From Parasitella parasitica (Eukaryota; Mucoromycota; Mucoromycetes; Mucorales; Mucoraceae): a stretch of 64,000 nt of DNA. The notes under the pieces were generated by a model. It was not told where the DNA came from and made no database searches. It saw only the letters and a list, made by a program, of their open reading frames with translations. The translations under genes and the position numbers were made by a program. This document shows, piece after piece, positions 59,560 to 64,000 of the stretch (positions within the stretch are counted from its first letter, which is position 1; each line of letters starts with the position of its first letter). The stretch is taken from positions 90,176-154,175 of the forward strand of contig MU619314.1 of the NCBI GenBank assembly GCA_025201805.1, in the 5' to 3' direction.

Positions 59560-61423
59560 ATTTAGTGACCTGTTCATAGGTTCGATAATTTGATGATCAC
59601 TAGAGAGAGATAATGTTGCCATTTTTTGATTGACTTCATAATCAAAAGTGCCCTGAAAACAGCGGAAATAGCATCGATTGGGAAAGAACTATATTATATA
59701 TGATTTTGGTGCAATTTGGGCATGATTTTTTTTTTGATGCGAAATGACGATTTCTTCGATTTTTTCCTTGCATCCACACATCCAAAATCGTTGATTATGC
59801 ATTATCCTCGATTTAAACCTCAAAATGCAACTTTTTACTATAGCATATATTGGAGGAAAATGATCGTAAAAGACCACTCTTTGATCTGAAAGACTGAAAA
59901 TGCGCTCTGATTAAGCAAAATATTGACTTTTCCCTCTTAAACAGTTTTGGATTTTTCTCAGCGGAATTCCTTTCGTAAGCATATGGGGATTATGAAATTA
60001 TGCCATCGTGTAGAGCGCCCAAAAATACTGCTATTATCATAGACTGACAGCCGTGGTATGCATAGTATAAGAGGATGATATCTTGCCTTAAAAGAGTAAT
60101 TTTTTTTCGAATTGTCCAAATGAAGTTTTTGAAAGAATGTTTTCTTCCTGATTTTGGACCCGTTTAATCTCCGCTATAAAAATGATGTTTTCTTTAAAAA
60201 AGCATTAGCTTTGAGAAAGCATAGCTTACCCAATTCGAGAGAAAAACAACCGCAACCTAGTTTTTTTAAACAATGTGTTTCTTGAATTTCTAATGGTAGT
60301 AATTGCATGTCTGCACCTAACTTGACGAGCTGACGCTCCGATTTTGAAAAATACTTTTCCAAAAAAAGTCAAAAAAGTCGTTACCATCATCTGATGTCAA
60401 CTTAAAAAGTACAAAAACTTGCTCTATGCAAATATTAACTAAAGATGCCTTATAATCTAATGCATTACTTTCCATTACATTTTTTGGGTTCGAAATCGCT
60501 AAAAATTGTTCTCTTACTTTTTTCCGACAATAACACACCAAAGTTCGCGTAGACCTTTAAAAAACAGGCATATAAAATCTATGCTGGCTTTGCAAAGACA
60601 CATACTTTTGAACCCTTCCAATAGTATGGAAAAGATAGGACATTTTTGACTATCTGTTATACTGTGCAACTGGATATCGAGAACCCTGCTTGGTATTTAT
60701 CAGACAAGACCTTGTATACAAGAAGACGCCAGATCAATTGAAGGTATAAGAAAATGACCAAGTTAAGGAAACAATCTGCCATCAGGATAACACACCCATT
60801 CTTAAAAATTTATCTGTAGAGAAATCCATGAAATCCCAAGGACATGAATATATTTATCTTCAACCTTGCTCTCCGTTCCTGAATCCAGCTAAAAGTTTTT
60901 GATCCAATGTCAACAGACACACTTACACCCATATCAATATACAACCGCAAACTTTTTTAAAAACTATCTTGAATTAAAGATGTGATGTAAACAGCTTATT
61001 TCACAACACATTCACTTTGTATTTTACTATGAATAAAATAAAGCAATTACTCATTTTCTTTCAATATGGAAATCCCCGTTTATCTTTTTAGGGAGACATT
61101 TCTCTTCTTTCAGAAAATTCTTAGCTTTTAGCAGAAATAAAAGCTTTATTACCAGAACCCCTAATATATATTATCACAATTACCATGACATTTATCATTT
61201 ACTTTAACTTTTTTTTCAGAAACTGCAAAATGACAGTACATTGCACTGCATGTAATGCTAAACTAGAGGAAGTCTGACAGGTGCAGTCCAGATCCACAAG
61301 TACAGTATGTGACTCTGCAGCAAAGCCATAGCAGACAGTGACTCTATATTTCAGAGGGATAATTTTTTTCATCAACATCAAACAACAGAAAAAACCTCTT
61401 CCTCATTCAAACTAACATATACA
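59560..61423. other. AT-rich intergenic stretch with degenerate coding traces
   Basis: 1.86 kb upstream of the nuclear FKBP. Minus-strand frames at 60541-60317 and 60362-60174 overlap and would join with one frameshift into a ~130-residue cysteine- and lysine-rich remnant (see findings). Another frame lies at 59877-59689. Texture resembles 22940-23340. Pyrimidine-rich DNA appears before 61424. Confidence 0.4.
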
Positions 61424-62587
61424 ATGAGTGTTCAAGGTTTTTGGGCTTTAGCTTGCCATCCTGGTAAAACTTACAGCCAAATTGTTTCTGCACCTTTCCG
61501 TATTGCCATGGTATGTAAAATGAAGTATTAGTTCGCGCAAACAAATGCTGATTTCCTTGCTTGCATTTGCAGGCTTCTCTTACCGAGACCGTCAAGGAGA
61601 ACAAGCGTACATCCATCACTGTTAACGTTGATAACAAGGAATTCGTCCTTTGCACTCTTATCCCTAACAAGGTAAATCAATTTATAAACTGGTCATCTAG
61701 CCGTTAATTAACAGTGAGCGGTTTCGTGATAGATCGAACAACAAGCCTTGGATATTTCTTTCGTTGAAGGCGAGGAAGTTACTTTCGCCATTAAGGGCGA
61801 GAATGTTGTTCACTTGACCGGTAATTATGTCTTCAATGATGATTCGGACGAGGATGATATGCGTTCCGAAGATGAGGATTCGGACGAGGATTACCTGAAA
61901 AACCTCCCTCCTGGCATGACTCAAGAACAACTTCAAGAATACTTGAATCAGCAGGGTGAGTCCGATGATGAAATTGATAGTGATGATATCGTTTCCGCAG
62001 ATGAAATTGAAGAAGAGGAAGAAGAAGAGTCTGAGGAGGAAGCCGAGAAACCTGTTATTAACAAGAAGCGTGTTGCTGAATCAGATTCCAAGGAGCAGCC
62101 TACTAAGAAACAGAAGGCTACTTCTAATGCTGCTGTTCCTGTAAAGGAAGAACCTAAGAAGAAGGAGCAAAAGAAAGAAGATCTTGCAAAGAAGGAGGAG
62201 CCCAAGAAGAAGGAAGAACCCAAGAAGAAAGAGGAACCAAAGAAGAACAAGATCACCAAGCTTCCCAATGGCTTAATCATCGAAGATGTCAAAATCGGTG
62301 ATGGTGTTTCTTGTAAGGCTGGCCAAAGAATTGGCATGCGTTACATTGGCAAACTTACTACTGGCAAGGTTTTTGATAAAAATGTTACTGGTAAGCCATT
62401 CTCCTTCCTTTTGGGCCGTGGTGAGGTTATCAAGGGTTGGGATATCGGCATTGCTGGCATGAAAATTGGCGGCGAGCGCAAGCTAACCATCCCTGCTGCT
62501 TTGGCATATGGTAAGCGTGGTGCTCCTCCTGATATTCCCAAGAATGCTACTCTTGTCTTTGACGTCAAATTACTTAACATGAAGTAA
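61424..62587 (+). CDS. Nuclear/nucleolar FKBP-type peptidyl-prolyl isomerase (FPR3/FPR4-like)
   Basis: Histone-chaperone-type immunophilin. Three exons: 61424-61510, 61573-61671 and 61733-62587 (346 aa). An N-terminal nucleoplasmin-like domain ([20 protein letters not shown] through HLTGNYVF, about 1-90) is followed by acidic blocks ([18 protein letters not shown] and [16 protein letters not shown]). Lysine-rich [11 protein letters not shown] repeats come next, then a C-terminal FKBP domain (about 240-346) with [35 protein letters not shown] and [22 protein letters not shown]506-pocket residues (Tyr, Phe, Asp, Trp) appear conserved. Yeast Fpr3/4 isomerise prolines on histone tails and act in the nucleolus. 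Length and order match. Confidence 0.96.
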
Positions 62588-62964
62588 TTGATCCTGTGTT
62601 AATGTAAATATTAAATAAAAGGTTATAATTGTAGAAAAACATGGTTTATTGCTGAACATTGCTACATATTATATGATTTAATGCCATTATATCAGCTAGT
62701 TCAGTATGGTTTAAAAAAATTGGATTAAATCCACCCAAATCATTGAGTATTGAGCATTGCGCCTAGGAAAACTTCAGTGATTTTAGGCTCTGCGAGGCCA
62801 TTAAAGCCAGGTAACACTGGTAAACTTTCAGCGAAACCAGATATGAGCAAAATACACCCATGAGATTTATACATTTGTGAATTGAGTTTATTTCTTCTCT
62901 TTTTTCATGAAAAAAAAAAGGTACAAAGAGGAAGAGGATACGAGTAATTGCAAATCAAATAAAC
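62588..62964. other. 3' flanks of convergent FKBP and RPL27
   Basis: About 380 bp. An AATAAA-like signal (TTAAATAAAAGG, about 62610-62621) follows the FKBP stop. No gene seen. Confidence 0.5.
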
Positions 62965-63755
62965 TTAGAATCTAAGCTTACTGAAGAACCACTTATTCTT
63001 GCCAGTTTGATAACGTTCCTCGAAGAGCTTTTTGATAACCTATATTCAAAGCAAATTTATCAGCGAAAGCACTTACATCTACAGAAAATCATGTACAAAC
63101 CTTCTTGGAATCTTCACGTTGGGTAGGTTCTTTGAAAGTTTCGGCAGAGACGGTGCCCTTGATTTGTTCTAATTCCAAACCGTAACTGCAGAAAAACGCC
63201 CAAACATGTTAATTAGGTTTATTTGTTTGATTTTTATATTCTTACCGAGTAGGCATCATATGGTTGTAGTTGACAATCTTAACGAAAGGCTTAACCTTAG
63301 AGCGCTTGGCAGTCTTCTTCTTACCCATAGCCTTAGTGACTTTGAGGGGAGAACGTTCGACACCAGCGACAACAGCATAACCGTAAGGTCTATCTTTGGT
63401 GCCTTCGTCATGGTCTAATCAACGGTAGAATGTCAATATTCCAACATGTGTATCTAAAATCTGCCAAACTCCTAAACAAGAGATTAAGACTAATGCTTAC
63501 TACGAACGACAACAGCCTTCTTGCCAGCGTAACGGCCTTGCAAAATGACAACAACCTACAGAAGCAATATTTAATTGTCTATTCTCAAAATTGCTGCAAG
63601 GCGGATAATACAACACAGAAAAATATTGAACATCGATTTCCAAAAAGTTGTCAATCCATCCGAATATCCATTATTTTCTTGCCTTGTATCCATCCATCCA
63701 ATATCATCTATCGTTTTTCGATACATACTTTACCAGCCTTGATGAACTTGACCAT
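62965..63755 (-). CDS. RPL27: 60S ribosomal protein L27 (eL27)
   Basis: Five exons: 63755-63729, 63555-63501, 63414-63246, 63185-63101 and 63039-62965 (136 aa, the exact family length). Reads [40 protein letters not shown], then [34 protein letters not shown], and ends WFFSKLRF. The first intron, after the ninth codon, is the longest (173 bp), as usual for ribosomal-protein genes. I found no convincing snoRNA in its introns. Secure. Confidence 0.97.
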
Positions 63756-63886
63756 TATGGGTAGTAGTTTGTAAAGGAAGAGGAGGAACTAGAGCCTTGA
63801 GGCTTCAGGAATCCCCTAATAGCGAGTGTTGCGAGCCAGACATCCGACACTGGGTTTGAACTTTATTTCCTCCATCAATCATTATT

Positions 63887-64000
63887 TTAAACATGAAAAA
63901 ATTTGGCTTTCTTTCGCATGGTAAACACTACCCGTACTTTAGCAAATTCATCGCGACCTGGACTTTCCAGTTCGCCCTCTCCAACTATCAAACCTAACGT
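63887..64000 (-). CDS. C-terminal end of an unidentified gene, cut by the window edge
   Basis: A 37-codon stop-free frame enters from the right edge and ends at a TAA (63889-63887). It reads TLGLIVGEGELESPGRDEFA, then KVRVVFTMRKKAKFFHV. GC content is higher than in the neighbouring spacer, and the composition is protein-like. It lies 131 bp upstream of RPL27 on the same strand. The family is not recognised, and it could also be one exon or a chance frame. Confidence 0.4.
   Translation of the reverse strand, partial: TLGLIVGEGELESPGRDEFAKVRVVFTMRKKAKFFHV

Noticed and set aside
61948-62337. 129-codon minus-strand ORF rich in Ser/Phe
   Set aside because: It is the antisense of the acidic/lysine repeats of the nuclear FKBP; the composition is explained by that.
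63556-63728. snoRNA in RPL27 intron 1 (GATGATA resembles a C box)
   Set aside because: No D box CTGA and no terminal stem are present in the intron.

Overview
The window looks like a low-GC nuclear scaffold of an early-diverging fungus, most likely Mucoromycota. The evidence is: many short GT-AG introns (about 45-100 bp) breaking nearly every gene; compact, AT-rich intergenic DNA; fungal-type nitrate and nitrite reductases; an OPI1-type regulator; an elongase resembling the Mortierella GLELO type; and retention of a minor-spliceosome protein together with a clear U12-type AT-AC intron. The organism call is inference from gene content. No prokaryotic operons, CRISPR arrays or intact transposons are visible.

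Layout. 1-8240 holds a nitrate-assimilation pair, nitrate reductase then nitrite reductase, both on the + strand, with dense GATA-factor motifs in both promoters. 9635-19381 holds an MDM1-like PXA-RGS-PX-nexin protein, a stand-alone ubiquitin-binding UBP zinc finger, a PPxY membrane protein, TRM10 and the SUMO E1 subunit AOS1. 20271-22461 holds a short membrane/secreted ORF, a 170-bp assembly gap and a secreted aspartic-protease homologue that has lost a catalytic aspartate. 24156-28188 holds RBX1, an MCUR1/FMP32-like mitochondrial coiled-coil protein, ZMAT5 (U11/U12-20K) and OPI1. 28763-35697 holds ribosomal protein L7 with an intronic C/D snoRNA, an LYR-like protein and an SPX-EXS phosphate exporter. 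37193-41288 is a 16-exon DIS3L-type exosome nuclease containing the AT-AC intron. 43136-50257 holds an F-box/LRR protein, a TFIIIC WD40 subunit, a hotdog thioesterase and an ELO elongase. 51521-58179 holds a LIM-C1-RhoGAP and mitochondrial GatA. 58710-59550 is a frameshifted pseudogene of a secreted Ser/Thr-rich protein. 61424-63755 holds a nuclear FKBP and ribosomal protein L27, and the C-terminus of another gene runs off the right edge.

Functional links. NR and NiR form one pathway (nitrate to nitrite to ammonium). AOS1, RBX1, the F-box protein and the UBP finger belong to ubiquitin/SUMO biology. DIS3L, TRM10, the snoRNA, ZMAT5 and TFIIIC belong to RNA production, processing and decay. OPI1, the elongase and the MDM1-like protein relate to lipid metabolism and ER contact sites. 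Most genes here were rebuilt exon by exon by eye. Reading frames sum correctly across all introns listed, but no transcript data were available.
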